From Argopecten irradians (lineage: Eukaryota; Mollusca; Bivalvia; Pectinida; Pectinidae): a stretch of DNA of 64,000 bases. The stretch covers positions 23,580,828 through 23,644,827 of the forward strand of contig NC_091141.1 of NCBI RefSeq assembly GCF_041381155.1, written 5' to 3'. Shown in pieces: positions 50,101 to 60,238 of this stretch. The position numbers and the translations under genes are program-made. Position 1 is the first letter of the stretch, and the number at the start of each line of letters is the position of its first letter. The notes beneath the pieces were generated by a model that saw only the letters and a list, made by a program, of their open reading frames with translations, made no database searches and was not told the DNA's origin.

Positions 50101-51821
50101 TGATCCTATTGATGTACATAATATCAATAAAATATTGTTGAAATTGAAAGATACATATGTGCCATCATTAGGACAAGTCGGACTAGTAATGGTAAGAGAC
50201 GGGGCTCCAGTGTTCGCATTGTGGTACTAGTACTATCTATTGTCACAGTAACTCCATTCCGTGTCTAGCTTAAACCAGTCAGAGCTGCTCCATTGTTGTT
50301 CACAGTATAAGACTAGTGTGACTGATTTAACCCCGGTATCAATAGTGTAGGCAATACTTACTGTTGGAGCACCTATAGTAGAACAAAGTAATTACTTTGT
50401 ACCGTATGCTGACCTTGCTAATATGACATACATACTATATACTGTAGAACCCTCTACTGAGGCAGACTATGGCATATGTTGACAGTTGCAACAACTAAAA
50501 GTGTACAATAAGGCTTTGTCGTACAGTTGAGATAATATGATAAGGGGTATTGGGTGTTATGGAATAATAATATAAGCATTCTTATAAGAACACCAATTGG
50601 TTACTAAAGATTTTGTAGACATTTCATTTTGGTAAAAGATCAAATAGGAGAACATGAGATGGTTTAATAGAAACATCTACTGGATATTATATATTGGCTT
50701 TTGCACTGCCAAACTACATGTAGCTATTCTTAGACGTTCGGTAAGTAGGAATGAATGGAATAATTGTTTGAATTTTTAAAGCGATTAGTCCAGCACCGTA
50801 TTCGTTATTCGGTTTTCAATTTTGAATAACGATTTGGTTTATTAGTTTTAACGTCTTATTAACAGCCAGGGTCATGTAAGGACGTGCCAGGTTTGTTGGT
50901 GGAGGAAATCTGGAGTTCAGATTTGAATATGGAATAACGAATACGGTGGTGCCACTGGAATCTTTTTCACACTAAATAACAAAAACAATCATCTAAGGAG
51001 GTGTTTTTATGGTTTTCAAGTCTCGAAACGATATCTGTGTAAGTTTTACTGAATAACGAATAAAGTGCTGGCATTCAAAATTGAAAAGTGAATAACGAAT
51101 AAGGTGATGGAATCGGATGTGTTATTCGAATCCCGAATCCCGAATCCGGTGCTAAATTTTACGTTGCTCTTCTAATAACATGTATATATATGTATACATG
51201 ATATGCATAATATATATGCATATACACATAACACATATCACATGTATGTTGACATCATTGTTTAATGTTTTCAGTTACTTCTCACTGTTACAAAGGGCAG
51301 GTACACTCTAAGATTTATCGACGTAGAATTCACACTTTACACTCTAAAATACACAATTCATACTGGTAACACACTTTATACTGTAACATACATACTTTTT
51401 ACTCCAAATTACACTCTTCATACTCTAAAATACACACTTCATACTCTAAAATATGTCATTCGTACTCTAAAATACACACTTCATACTCTAAATTACACAC
51501 TTCATATTCTAAAATACACACTTCATACTCTAAAATACACACTCTACTCTAAAATACACACTTCATACTCAAAAATACACACTCCATACTCTAAAATACA
51601 CACTCCATACTCCAAAATACACACTCCATACTCCAAAATATGCACTTCATACTCCAAACTACACACTTCATACTCTCGTATTTCTCTTGAACAATACAAT
51701 ATTAAGATCTTAAATCTCCTTCACAAACACACTACTTACTTTGCGATAGAGCCCCTGGTAGGATGATTATCATAAATATCAGCAGGACAACTGGTTTAGA
51801 AACATTTGTAGGAAGATTCAT
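28891..51821 (-). CDS. Immunoglobulin-superfamily gene: signal peptide plus four Ig exons (3' end not found)
   Basis: Secreted or cell-surface Ig protein; the role is unknown and recognition or adhesion is only inferred. Minus-strand coding exons: 51740-51821, 48924-49223, 47967-48266, 45169-45465 and 28891-29166. All junctions are phase 1, so each Ig exon is a 1-1 cassette. About 418 residues are visible and the last donor (GAG T|GTAAGT) is open, so the gene continues. The first three Ig domains are close relatives (CTV...VFWQR...NYSG or NFSG...PSLTI...DSGxYxC). The fourth is more distant (VRWLKV, YICTASN) and lies beyond a 16-kb intron, so its membership in this gene is likely but unproven. 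No transmembrane segment is seen. Broken copies of these exons lie at 26440-26590, 44290-44506, 50150-50373 and 53739-53829. Confidence 0.8.
30715..30975. repeat. Cluster of GC-rich hairpins
   Basis: A perfect 20-bp palindrome (30718-30737, GTGGATTTTT and its complement) is followed within 250 bp by several stems. These are GCCCGTCACGGGC, ATATGACG...CGTCATAT, GCGTGGGCA...TGCCCACGC and ATATCGCGG...CCGCGATAT. The block is strikingly CpG-rich against AT-rich flanks. No coding or element ends recognised. Confidence 0.6.
31929..31981. repeat. CAT/ATC microsatellite
   Basis: Imperfect trinucleotide run (CATCATCATCATCATCAACATC and similar). No association with a gene. Confidence 0.7.
32709..32755. 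repeat. Short AT-rich hairpin
   Basis: CAGAGATTTAAATA and its complement flank a TATATAATATAT spacer. One arm sequence also occurs alone at 32630, and a related one near 41330, so it may be a small dispersed element. Confidence 0.5.
33180..33860. repeat. Probable interspersed repeat with short tandem units
   Basis: Three degenerate copies of CAGCCATTCTAAATCGTAAT followed by a TTTCCC-rich GGGGAGACCCC block lie near 33640, 33690 and 33800. A G/C-tract block sits at 33220-33260. It looks like non-LTR or satellite debris; the family is not recognised. Confidence 0.4.
34500..35095 (+). pseudogene. LINE remnant, reverse-transcriptase protein C-terminus and 3' tail
   Basis: LSKFRLSAHNLAIETGRY and RLCPGCNLDVEDE lead, after a one-base frame break near 34702, into LRKKYVKPFYWRKPSMYK and LRKLAKFIFEA. 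This is the C-terminal zinc-knuckle-like end (CxxC...C) seen in invertebrate non-LTR retrotransposon proteins. An AT-rich 3' UTR follows, ending in an A-rich tail near 35090. The element is truncated at its 5' end and inactive. The exact LINE clade is not decided. Confidence 0.6.
35808..36330. repeat. Degenerate 160-175-bp tandem repeat with AAAATGGCGGA box
   Basis: The box (or AAAATGGTGGA) occurs at about 35809, 35984, 36145 and 36312. Each is followed by similar sequence with TTTCAAAGTCAT-type and CCGTAATTT-type blocks. The box resembles the YY1 recognition consensus; binding is inference only. Confidence 0.55.
36718..36792 (-). repeat. Fragment of the element duplicated at 61846 and 62717
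   Basis: On the minus strand it reads CGTCCTATTAACAGCTAGGG, then GTAAGGACGGCCTCCCATG, matching the head of the right-hand elements. Only about 75 bp is present. Confidence 0.65.
40852..40960. repeat. 109-bp hairpin element (MITE-like)
   Basis: The arms start TTGATACACAGGCTTTTGAC and end with its near-complement. The inner arms include CCTCTATATGTGTA and TACACATATAGAGG around CCCAGTAT. The hairpin is imperfect and has no coding content. Confidence 0.65.
41640..42080 (+). pseudogene. Second LINE remnant, C-terminus and 3' tail
   Basis: IEDEFHFVLKCPFYTQL, an in-frame stop, then VRYLKPYYFYHPSVFKLVQ. After a frame break comes NNLGKFLKLAFQKRSQS. It is the same C-terminal domain as at 34500-35095 (HFxxxC knuckle), in the same orientation. 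An A-rich 3' tail ends near 42080 (AAACAAATTGAATTGAAC). Clearly inactive. Confidence 0.6.
42360..42520. repeat. CG-rich dispersed repeat, copy 1
   Basis: It shares GCGCCGGCGGATATCAAAGG and flanking sequence, including a TTATCCTT...CGTCC block, with 43685-43835. The open frame across it (42193-42540) has no family resemblance. The pair is read as a dispersed repeat of about 150 bp. Confidence 0.5.
43685..43835. repeat. CG-rich dispersed repeat, copy 2
   Basis: Second copy of the block at 42360-42520, same orientation, diverged and with small indels. The open frame that follows (43835-44221) is not recognised as a protein family member. Confidence 0.5.
44290..44506 (-). pseudogene. Ig pseudoexon with stop at the core Trp
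   Basis: Behind a good acceptor (TTTTATTTTAG) the minus strand reads AVPTTAVTQSFYTATTGTSI, then TLWCTVINANPAHTNVF and a TAG exactly where VFW is expected. A second stop-containing stretch follows in frame. Frame changes are needed to reach a possible YxC near 44290. It is plainly a duplicate of the Ig exons at 45169 and 47967. The 5' half is well preserved, so decay is fairly recent. Confidence 0.75.
45169..45465 (-). CDS. Ig exon 3 of the IgSF gene
   Basis: 99 codons, phase 1-1, acceptor TTTTCACAG, donor GTAAGTG. Ig domain with LQCTV, SVFWQRTI, NYSG sequon, SAPSLTI and DSGDTGTYTC. Very close to exon 2, consistent with tandem exon duplication. Confidence 0.9.
46297..47611. repeat. 32-bp minisatellite, about 41 copies, in an Ig-gene intron
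   Basis: Unit approximately CAGCACCATGTACTGTAAACC plus AACTGATTTTA. Starts at 46427, 46459 and 46491 confirm the 32-bp period. Each unit contains TTTACAG...CTGTAAA, a 7-bp stem with a 9-nt loop. Unit variants (CACCATG, CATCGTG, AACCATG) recur in order, with 128-bp (4-unit) and 256-bp (8-unit) spacing, for example 47227 and 47355. It lies between Ig exons 2 and 3. Confidence 0.9.
47967..48266 (-). CDS. Ig exon 2 of the IgSF gene
   Basis: 100 codons, phase 1-1, acceptor GTTTTCAG, donor GTAAGTA. Ig domain with VTLTCTV, SVFWQRTI, NYSG sequon, TPSLTI and DSGDAGSYTC. Closest to exon 3 and to the pseudoexon at 44290-44506. Confidence 0.9.
48288..48435. repeat. 74-bp tandem duplication beside an Ig exon
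   Basis: Two copies (48288 and 48362) of CTATAGAAACATATCACTG... to GAACTTTTG, about 20 bp from the acceptor side of Ig exon 2. Confidence 0.7.
48924..49223 (-). CDS. Ig exon 1 of the IgSF gene
   Basis: 100 codons, phase 1-1, acceptor TCTCTTTCAG, donor GTAAGCA. Ig domain with ITLACTV, SVFWQRDI, NFSG sequon, VPSLTI and DSGTYQC. It joins directly in phase to the signal-peptide exon at 51740-51821. Confidence 0.9.
49765..49826. repeat. 62-bp direct repeat, copy 1
   Basis: Matches 52584-52645 with a single difference seen (GGTGTAG versus GGTCTAG). Flanks differ. Read on the minus strand it includes TCTGAAGAAGGAAACACA, which resembles CTGAAGAAGG-type retroelement tails. Confidence 0.75.
50150..50373 (-). 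pseudogene. Ig pseudoexon between the signal-peptide exon and Ig exon 1
   Basis: Behind an acceptor CTACTATAG the minus strand reads GAPTVSIAYTIDTGVKSVTL, then a short tract to YC and frame loss with stops. In another frame NTGAPSLTITSPTCPNDGTY restores the late Ig block (APSLTI...GTYxC). The core Trp region is scrambled. It is a duplicate Ig exon with frameshifts and stops. Confidence 0.75.
50838..50925 (+). repeat. Head fragment of a dispersed element
   Basis: ACGTCTTATTAACAGCCAGG, then GTCATGTAAGGACGTGCCAGG, resembles the head of the elements at 61846 and 62717 but diverges after it. Confidence 0.55.
51297..51690. repeat. 21-bp minisatellite next to the signal-peptide exon
   Basis: Unit about ACACTTCATACTCTAAAATAC, imperfect, some 18 copies; CTTCAT starts at 51500 and 51521 show the 21-bp period. 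It lies in the first intron of the Ig gene, roughly 50 bp from the donor. Confidence 0.8.
51740..51821 (-). CDS. Signal-peptide exon of the IgSF gene
   Basis: The start codon at 51821 is chosen because it directly precedes a hydrophobic signal peptide, KPVVLLIFMIIILPGALSQ, and has a purine at -3. 27 codons plus one base, donor A|GTAAGT (phase 1), matching the phase of all Ig exons. The frame is open further upstream to 51932, but that extension would bury the signal peptide. A decayed copy lies at 53739-53829. Confidence 0.85.
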
Positions 51822-53738
51822 TTCGAGACTTCTCAAGTATGTCGGTTTTGTGTCACAGTTATACTTAAGTCTGCTTTGGAGAGCGGCGCGCCCAGTGTAC
51901 CGAGGACAAATGGCGTCAACAATCGCTCTCACAGGCTAAATACATGATTTCACGATGATTTAGATAATCTAGGTCACTTTATCACATACCACATAACTAC
52001 AATAGTGAAACATCTTCCGGGTAAGGGTATCGTATAAGAACTTAAGCCCTAGAGAAAATAAATCTTTCCAGAGAGACAATTTTAGATGTATCCGGAGACA
52101 TAGGGACATTACTATTTTTATTACATCAAACAAAATTAAAATCAATCGATATATTTGTCAAAATCAACATCTACCAGCTATCTTGATATATAATGTTGTC
52201 AAATCCGTCTGACTGCATTAATGATATATCAACACCATTCCCTGACTGTATTATATAAGACATTAATGACAGCACAACGCATTTTATATTGTTTCTATTG
52301 TTTGTATAATCTTTGTTGTAAAACAATAAGCAGCATCGTTGCCATTGTTTGGTGAAGTTGAAAGACGACGTCCACTTCTAATGATTTTTCCCTCTTCCAC
52401 TCCCGGTTATTATAGATCTATCCCTCCACAGAGGGTCATAATTATACAATATCGAGCGTTTGATATGTTATGTTGAGTGCTCTATAAATAAGTAAAGTAT
52501 TTAGGTGGATTGGTCTAAATCAGTTGTCGTACGCTAGACGATATCTGTGTGTTATCAAATTTAGTGTGCATTTTTTCTCTTCAATTATAAATGTTATATT
52601 TCAAATTTGGCTGGTCTAGTAAATGTGTTTCCTTCTTCAGAACCATAATAATGTAGCTAATTGTTAGAGCAAATAATTTCAAAATCTAATAAATGCTTAC
52701 AACAAGAACTAAAATTGCAAATTTGTTTTTTATTGAACTTCGTAACATAGACAGACGATACCATTTATCAAAAATGACATAATCCATTACCATCACCCAG
52801 GTCATGTGACCATAGGTTGTGTTCAGTAGACTATGACAAAACTAAAAAAAAGCTCTTAACATCGCTATGAAGATATGATTTTTTTTTAAATTAAAGTATG
52901 TTGATCTAGGTAGCCATGTTATTATAATTTTAGCACCATTTACGATCATGCAGTGGGACAGTAGGCATGATTCTACCACCCTATAACTACCTTCTGTGTA
53001 AGTGTTTCTTGAGATAAGCTTAAAAACAAACTTTATTAAGTTAAAAATCTACTTTATACATGGGAAAGTCAGAAGATACTTAATGATCAAATAATACCAA
53101 TTAATGAATATGACCTTATTAATGTGTGCACGCGATCCAGCCAATCTGACTCTAGGATGTAATTATCTTAAGCTGGTCATTCCAAGATCCACAAGCAGTA
53201 CTAAAAATAAATACAAAGCTCATCAAATCGCTGGGAAACAATGAGCTTAACTAGGTTAATGTCACCTATTTATTCAATTTTTCATCACTTTCCTGAACTG
53301 AACTTTAAAAACCCAAGATTTGCAGGCAAAACCTGCAAACATTTGAATTTCTTTTCTAATGTTTAATTAATTATGACTTGAACAATGAAAAAGTGAATTT
53401 TCACCCTTTGACCTTTGACCTCTGACATTACTATGAGCCCAGAAAAAAAATGGTTGTTCTGAATAGTATACAATATGCAGTTGACCCTAAGGTATCTTCT
53501 TGCAAACTATTTTGCGTATCACTGAGTGGCCACAATATGGCCCAAAGTGAGATAACCCTGCTTTGGAGAGCTTTTCTTATTCTTTTTATTATTATTTTGC
53601 ATTGGCACTTCTTTGAAAGTAACAAAAAATAACAATTTTTGTGTAATTATTACATATCGAGGAGTTAACACTAAATAAAGCTACAGTTCTATACCGAGTC
53701 GAACACTGGAGCCATTTTAGGTTTCACAGCCTAACTTT
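51822..53738. other. Upstream of the Ig gene, no gene recognised
   Basis: Contains the 62-bp direct repeat copy at 52584-52645 and a tail fragment of the right-hand element family near 52935-52985. A clear promoter could not be picked; a weak AAGTATAACT on the minus strand lies about 40 bp upstream of the start. Confidence 0.4.
52584..52645. repeat. 62-bp direct repeat, copy 2
   Basis: Near-identical to 49765-49826, same orientation, about 2.8 kb away. The two copies flank the region with the signal-peptide exon and the Ig pseudoexon at 50150. Confidence 0.75.
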
Positions 53739-53829
53739 AGTTACTTTGTGATTGAGCCCTTGGTATGATGATAACTATACATAACAACAGCATGACAATC
53801 GGATAAGAATCAGCTGTTGACTTAAGATT
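53739..53829 (-). pseudogene. Decayed copy of the Ig signal-peptide exon
   Basis: Minus strand: IVMLLLCIVIIIPRAQSQ, then a GTAAC donor, aligning with VVLLIFMIIILPGALSQ|GTAAGT at 51740-51821. The position of the start codon reads ATAAT, so initiation is lost. Similarity continues into the 5' flank (GACACAAA). It shows that the 5' end of an Ig gene was duplicated upstream. Confidence 0.7.
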
Positions 53830-55409
53830 ATATGTGATGAGTAGTACCTCGCTTCCCATTAACCATTCTTTGTGTCATAAGTACTACGCAGGAAGAAAAT
53901 GGAGAGGTCGAAGCTTGGGCGAGGCGTTATGTGTAGATAGGCCCCACTTGTTTGTTTTTTGCGCTGTTCATTTTTAACTCACACGATTTGAACACTAGAT
54001 GTATATCGTTATGTGCACTGTTAGAATGTGTTGAGAATTGACATGACTATGCTGTCTCGCTGAGACGATGGGCTTATAAATCATGAGCCAGATAATCCAA
54101 GTTTAGACCGTTAAGGCCCGGCGCGAGTGTAGGGAAGGAAACTCGCTCGCTCGACAGAATATTTATGCTGTCAACAGTGGAATGGAGCTGCCATACGGTG
54201 AAATATATACTGCTAGCATGTTGCACCTAAACGATAAATAAGTTCATTTTTGTATACGTTTATAACAACGCGGTAAAACCTGTTCGGCGTGTTCAATTGT
54301 TGAAATAACAGCGCATGATGCAATGTTATATACTTTGGTTTTACATCATTTAATACATAAAAGTCACAAGTAAACCCATATAAAATAAAAACGCATAACT
54401 TGATGTCTGCTTGTATTGTAAAAAGTAATTTGATTGTAAAAATTTGCAATGTCTACCTGAGATACAACCTAGAAAATAGAATGGTTGATTTCTACTACAA
54501 CAGACAGCAAAGCTGCTTTCAAAACTGTCTTACAAGGTGTGCTTCTTAAAATGTAAATTACATTCAGAGGCCGCAATGAGGCTATTTTTAATACAGAAAA
54601 AAGTGTTGATACTAAAACTGACTTTCTGTATATTCCAATCAACGAAATCGTACAAAATGTCTGTTTGTTTATGAAATAGTCTGAAAATATGCAAAAGTAT
54701 TCAAATCATTCCAACATTATGTTTGATTACTACTATGCATATCCAAACATTTTGGTTACAATTCAATTATCATTCATTTTTGCACTATGTTAATCAGGTA
54801 GAACTATATATGTTGAAAAAAATGCGAAACATGGCACTGATATGGTCATTTGCACAGAACTCAAAACGTAGAGGTTGTGGCCTTGGTGTAGCAAATGACC
54901 TTTGTCTTTCCTTCCAATACAAGTCAGGAGTCCTAGGCGTGAATATGTATATGTATTGCATTGTACTACACGTGCAACACAGTACACACATTTGATTTAT
55001 AATTTACACTTAGGTATATTTTTATCTGTTCTTCATAGTGAAATTCATATATCCTGGTTATGTTGATGCCGTTCAATGTTAGAAAATAGCAACAACATTG
55101 GATCCACTAATTTCATATTGACAATGCATCACATATTAAGAAAATCCAAAACGTGTTATTAACTAATACCATTTCTTTTGAAACAACCCCCTTACTGGCT
55201 GTACAGTACGATTGAAAATTATGCTAAAAGCAATTAAATAGTCAATGGGGAAAATGCCTGATAATACATATACGTTTTATTGTGAAAAATTATAGACATT
55301 TCTTGAAATTGAGAATCAGAATTGTAACCTCAAACCAAAGATTATAGTTTTTATTTTTTCTCAAAGTTTCTTTAATAAATGCTTTGCTGCTGTTTACCAT
55401 GCTTATGTC

Positions 55410-55440
<31 letters not shown>

Positions 55441-58400
55441 TATTTCACAGAAAGCGGTATTTTATATGAAAAGTGCGTTTGTTTTTATCACGTGTTTTCT
55501 GTAACAGTAAATTGTAAATGCATTTTCGTCATTATTTTATCTTTCGCATAGAATGACCAACGCAATATTATAACAATGTATTTGTATGCATTTCCGTAGA
55601 TGAATAAAGTGCAGCTGAAGCATAATTAAGTGATAGTTAGTCATGATCATGGAGATGAGTGATGCCAACGATAAATGACAGGATACTATTGACAATGATG
55701 AAAGCATTTGATTGATGAAAATTATGATGAATGACTAGGGCTAATGAAATGATAATTTTGAGTGTGCGGATGAAGAACAATTATAATTGATGAGTATGAG
55801 CTCTTAAGTTTGAATGAAAATCATGGTGATAATGATGATAAGGATAAAAAATAGTGTGCATGATTAGAAGGACATTATAATTCATATAACTAATTGATAA
55901 CAATTAGTATAATTGTTTTTGTCTGTATATATTGCTGCTGTAACAAAAATGACAATTACAAAAAAAAATTTAAAAAAATCTTGATCTTATAGAGGGTGTC
56001 AAATACAGTAATGTTACAGTTTATGATTACGTAATCAATAGGACATGACGTTTCACGTCATTCTGAACACTTCAAGTACAGACTCTGCTGATATGAAGGT
56101 TCCAAAACATGTCCAAAACATATCAACGATCTAATGATTGAACAGATTGAGTTATTACATAGTGACGCGCTGTTCAATGTCATTGTAGTTGATATGTTTC
56201 ACGTATCAGATGTGATTGAGAGAGCTGTATTTTGTATAATTCTGAAATATTTTAACATATCAATTATTATTTATCTAGACAGACCGACAGACAGATGCTC
56301 AATATTATAATTGCATGTCCTACATTACGAATCGAAGGCTTATAGCAACAACTCGGTTGAATTAGATAGAGCATGGTACGCAGACTGTAAGTTTTGGTAT
56401 TGGTCTTTTTATCATCTGCATTTTATTGGTCTTTTTATCATCTGCAGCAAGCATAAAAGACAATACGCAATGAATCATTTCATTGTTGAATATATGCTAC
56501 CAGGTTAAGTGCTTACTAGAATAATGGTTGACAATAAAAAAAAATTGCAAAATATAACTTACTCAGAAAAAACACATGGCAAATAATGTTATGGATGGAA
56601 TGGGAAACTTTTGATCACCAATATATGCATTGCTATGTCAAGAAGTAAGACAAATTGGCTTATAAATTACTATTACTATTTATATCTCATTTGAGAGAAT
56701 GCAATTAAATACAATACAATGCACATTTAAAACATTTACAAAATCATTATTGCATTTCAAAATTGTATAGCAAAGAAGTTTATGACCCTTCAGAAAATAA
56801 GCAAAACATATAAAACTCTCCCTCATTCCCCTCCCCCTGCTCCCTTTCCCTTAACCCATCACATCCATAATATGATTTGCCTATGCTTATTGTATGTATT
56901 AAATATATTGCTCATTAGTAAAACATTAAACATTAGTATATGACACTATTCTCTGGTATGTTGGCACCAAATGAACTTTATTATTGAATAATTGATATTT
57001 TACAAAATTAGGTCATTGTGACCTATTTTGATAGTAAGTATTTTTTTTTTCGAATTTGGTTTATTTTCAACATATCGATGCATAATACTTAATTAAAAAA
57101 AGCAATTCAAAATATGGTTTGGTTCCAGTAATATTGGACAAAACGGAAATTTGATTCTCCTGTTATAACCCCCATAAGTCACAAGGGAAACCGACCTGAC
57201 CTTAATCATTTGTCATATTATGACGTCCTTACCCCGGGTTTCTGTAAACAAAAAATGATCCTTATTATAAAACTATTTGCAACAGAGGGCCTAAATTGAC
57301 ACTCATATTTTTCTCATAATACTTTCAACACCAATCTGTGTCATTGTAACAACAAGGTATATAAGGTCAATATATTTGATATTTTCTTCTGCAATGAAAT
57401 CAAGTTTTCTCGTGGCAAATAAATGGTGTTCTTTATCCACAAATGGTTCTCCAGTAGTTATCAATGGTCACATAAATCAGTAGGGTAATTAAATACTTCA
57501 TCGATCCGGTGATCTGGGTTTGACTGTAGAATCATTTAGATTGATATGTCGCACTGCGACATCATACTTTATTATTTTATTATTTGTTTCTGTTAATATG
57601 ATTCCGAACTCAATCGGGACACAATAACTTTATATATTATATTTTATGCAATCCCAGTAAAACTAATATCGCCCATAATGTGAACAATGCGGGGGTATTG
57701 ATTCTGTCACGATATTGAATCAGATGACCATACATATGCATTAAATATTAACAATTTCCGGAGTGCGATTGGTTAATCAATGATATATCTTTTTTTTATG
57801 TATTGTATTTCATAATAACCATTTCCACGAAATGACCACGTGTATTAATGATGCTCAATTTTACTTTGCAATCAGTGTCAAAACAACGAACGACATGGGA
57901 TTTGTTTGACAATCCATAAAAAAGATTTTCAGAACTGTATATAAAACACGTAACTAGTGAATTTTAATCACAATATGTTGTGACTACACAAGTTCATATA
58001 TACACCGTTTACTAATTGAACGGCACTCTCTACTCATTCACAGTGACATGACGCCAAGCCAAGTCGCGTAGTGTTCCACTGGTCACTGGCACTCAGGAGG
58101 TAAGAATTGAGTTCTAGTTTTCATTGTATAGAATATTATCAGTCTTATATATGGTGTGATTCTTTTTATCATTGAATCACTAGTAGACTTATTAATACCT
58201 GAATGCGTCCTTTAGTTGTTGGTTGTCATCAATGAGGATTAATTCATCAAACCAGAAACATATATACATAGATATTGGAACCCCCTCTTTGTCGTTGAGC
58301 ACAGCAGAGGGACTTCATATTTCTAGACATTTTCCCGTGACTAGCTACTATTAAATGTATTCGTTTAAATATGATATTGTTGCAAAAATATCAAGTTTAA

Positions 58401-59700
58401 ACATCATATCATTGTCTGATTGAACCAGTTTTCCCGATTACAATGTTTTAACATGATTTTTGAAAGCATGACAATAAGTCACTTTTCCTGGATTTTTCGA
58501 AAATCAGACATTGAAAACCGGAAGGTTCTCTTTGCGGTTTGAAGTCAGAGTCTGATGTGTGTTGTACTTAGTGTGCCATGGATTCGGTGTCACTATTCAA
58601 CCTGGTCTGTTGTCATTTCCAGATTGTGAAACATGTTACGATATAGCCATAATTTGGTATTGATTGAGGTATAACAAAAAAGGTTTTATTGCTTTCACAT
58701 TTCCAGAAGTTGTTTCTTATAATCATTTTATAATCAATCTTCATGATACACTCACGTGAAGGTAACATCAATAATGCTACATTCTATATAAGGCGCTAGG
58801 GTGGTAAGGGTCAATTTTGGCTTCCTCCCTCAAACGATTAATTTCTTGTCATTTTTATAATGAAATATAAGATACTTTCCTCACTAATGTAAATCTTCAA
58901 AGTGATACATTGACTACGTAAATCTTCAAAGTGATACATTGACTTACTTTCGGTATAATCCAATATATGTTTTACTTTTTACTTTTTCACGTGTACACGT
59001 TGAAAATTGCTCAGAAAGTTCCGACCTGTATCATCATATTCCGATCTGTACGGGTATCGCCGATGTGTCACGTGATGCGAATCGGGTTTCCGATATTACC
59101 CCAAAGTTTTAAACCTGACAATGATCTGTAGCGGTATTCAAAATGCTTTATATTTCACCCAACATTTCCCTCCATCTCCATGGTATGTTGGTGCTGTTAT
59201 AGATCTGAATTATGCCATGTGCATTCATATTCCGAAATAGTATGGTTTATAACAGTTCGTTAGCGTGAAAATATGAATTTATATAACTTTGAAGATGCTT
59301 AATGTACAAGGATATATATATCGTCTGGTGTTACATTTTACATATATCAATAATAACACACTTTGGTTTCCGGGTGACGGCATTTGCACAGTATGCGATG
59401 ACATCACTTATCCGGCTATATTTGATTTGCTGTTTATTTCTTCTTTTTGTAACATAATGATGGGAAGCGATCTACTAGCCAGTATTTAGCCCGCAAAAAC
59501 AGTGCTGATATTTGGAGATTAATTATGTAATGTTATTTTAGTGGAGTGGATGCAAGACGTTACCAGCCACTTTATAGCAGCAGAAATATCATCGTCAAGA
59601 ATGTTTTCAGTCACATAACTGTTAACTAGATTGATTATGACAATATTTATGAAAACTACAAACTACGTTTTTTGTTATTTTTAATGGACATTTTTTTATT
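53830..59700. other. Gene-poor region
   Basis: Short open frames only, none recognised. A T-run of about 26 bases lies near 55408. Degenerate GATGA repeats occupy about 55650-55850. There is a palindrome ATGTCGCA-C-TGCGACAT near 57547. A 30-bp tandem duplication (GTAAATCTTCAAAGTGATAC) lies at 58889-58944. A possible first exon is listed separately. Confidence 0.45.
57994..58099 (+). promoter_or_regulatory. Speculative promoter and 5' UTR exon
   Basis: CATATATAC near 57995 could be a TATA box. About 100 bp further, CAGGAG|GTAAGAATT is a strong donor ending at 58099. Between them is moderately CG-rich sequence without a useful open frame. It could start a gene lying to the right of the window, but no coding exon supports it. 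Confidence 0.15.
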
Positions 59701-59721
59701 ATTATTTATCAATTAAATTAA

Positions 59722-60238
59722 AGGGACAATTCACTCAGGCTAATTCTTTTACATAACATATAACGTGAAATATTGACAAATTCCACGACATTGTTAGGTA
59801 TTTTAATTAATATCGTTGAAATATCATATCGTTGATCAATACGATTAAGCAGGTACAATATGGACGTTGTACCCATACCCGAGCCAAAGTCATGCACGTT
59901 AAACAAATAAACTACATAACCACTGAGAAGGTGATAAAATGATTTTTAGACAAGACAATGTACCTAATAAGGTAAACACACTACTGCCAAAGCAACTTGA
60001 GCAGTTCTGGACAAAAGTTGCATTACTCTATGAGCAAGGGACAGGGTTCGGCATACAAGAAGTTCGACCACAATGTGTATAATGGCGGACAGCGAGCAAG
60101 TTTGAACATCTATACGCATGTCACAACCATGGGCTTTTCAGGCATATCACAGTAAAACCGACTGATCTAATGTCCATTAGAACTGGTTTTTTCGATATAT
60201 GTACAAATTTTAATGTTCTCTTAGACTGAATTGTCCCT
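59722..60238. mobile_element. MITE of about 517 bp
   Basis: Terminal inverted repeats AGGGACAATTCACTCAGG (left) and TCTTAGACTGAATTGTCCCT (right) match over about 18 bp with mismatches. There is no transposase frame inside. Flanks are AT-rich, so the target-site duplication is ambiguous. Confidence 0.65.

Noticed and set aside
51822..51932. Upstream Met of the Ig gene giving a longer N-terminus
   Set aside because: It would place 37 residues before a clear signal peptide; the start at 51821 fits secretion.
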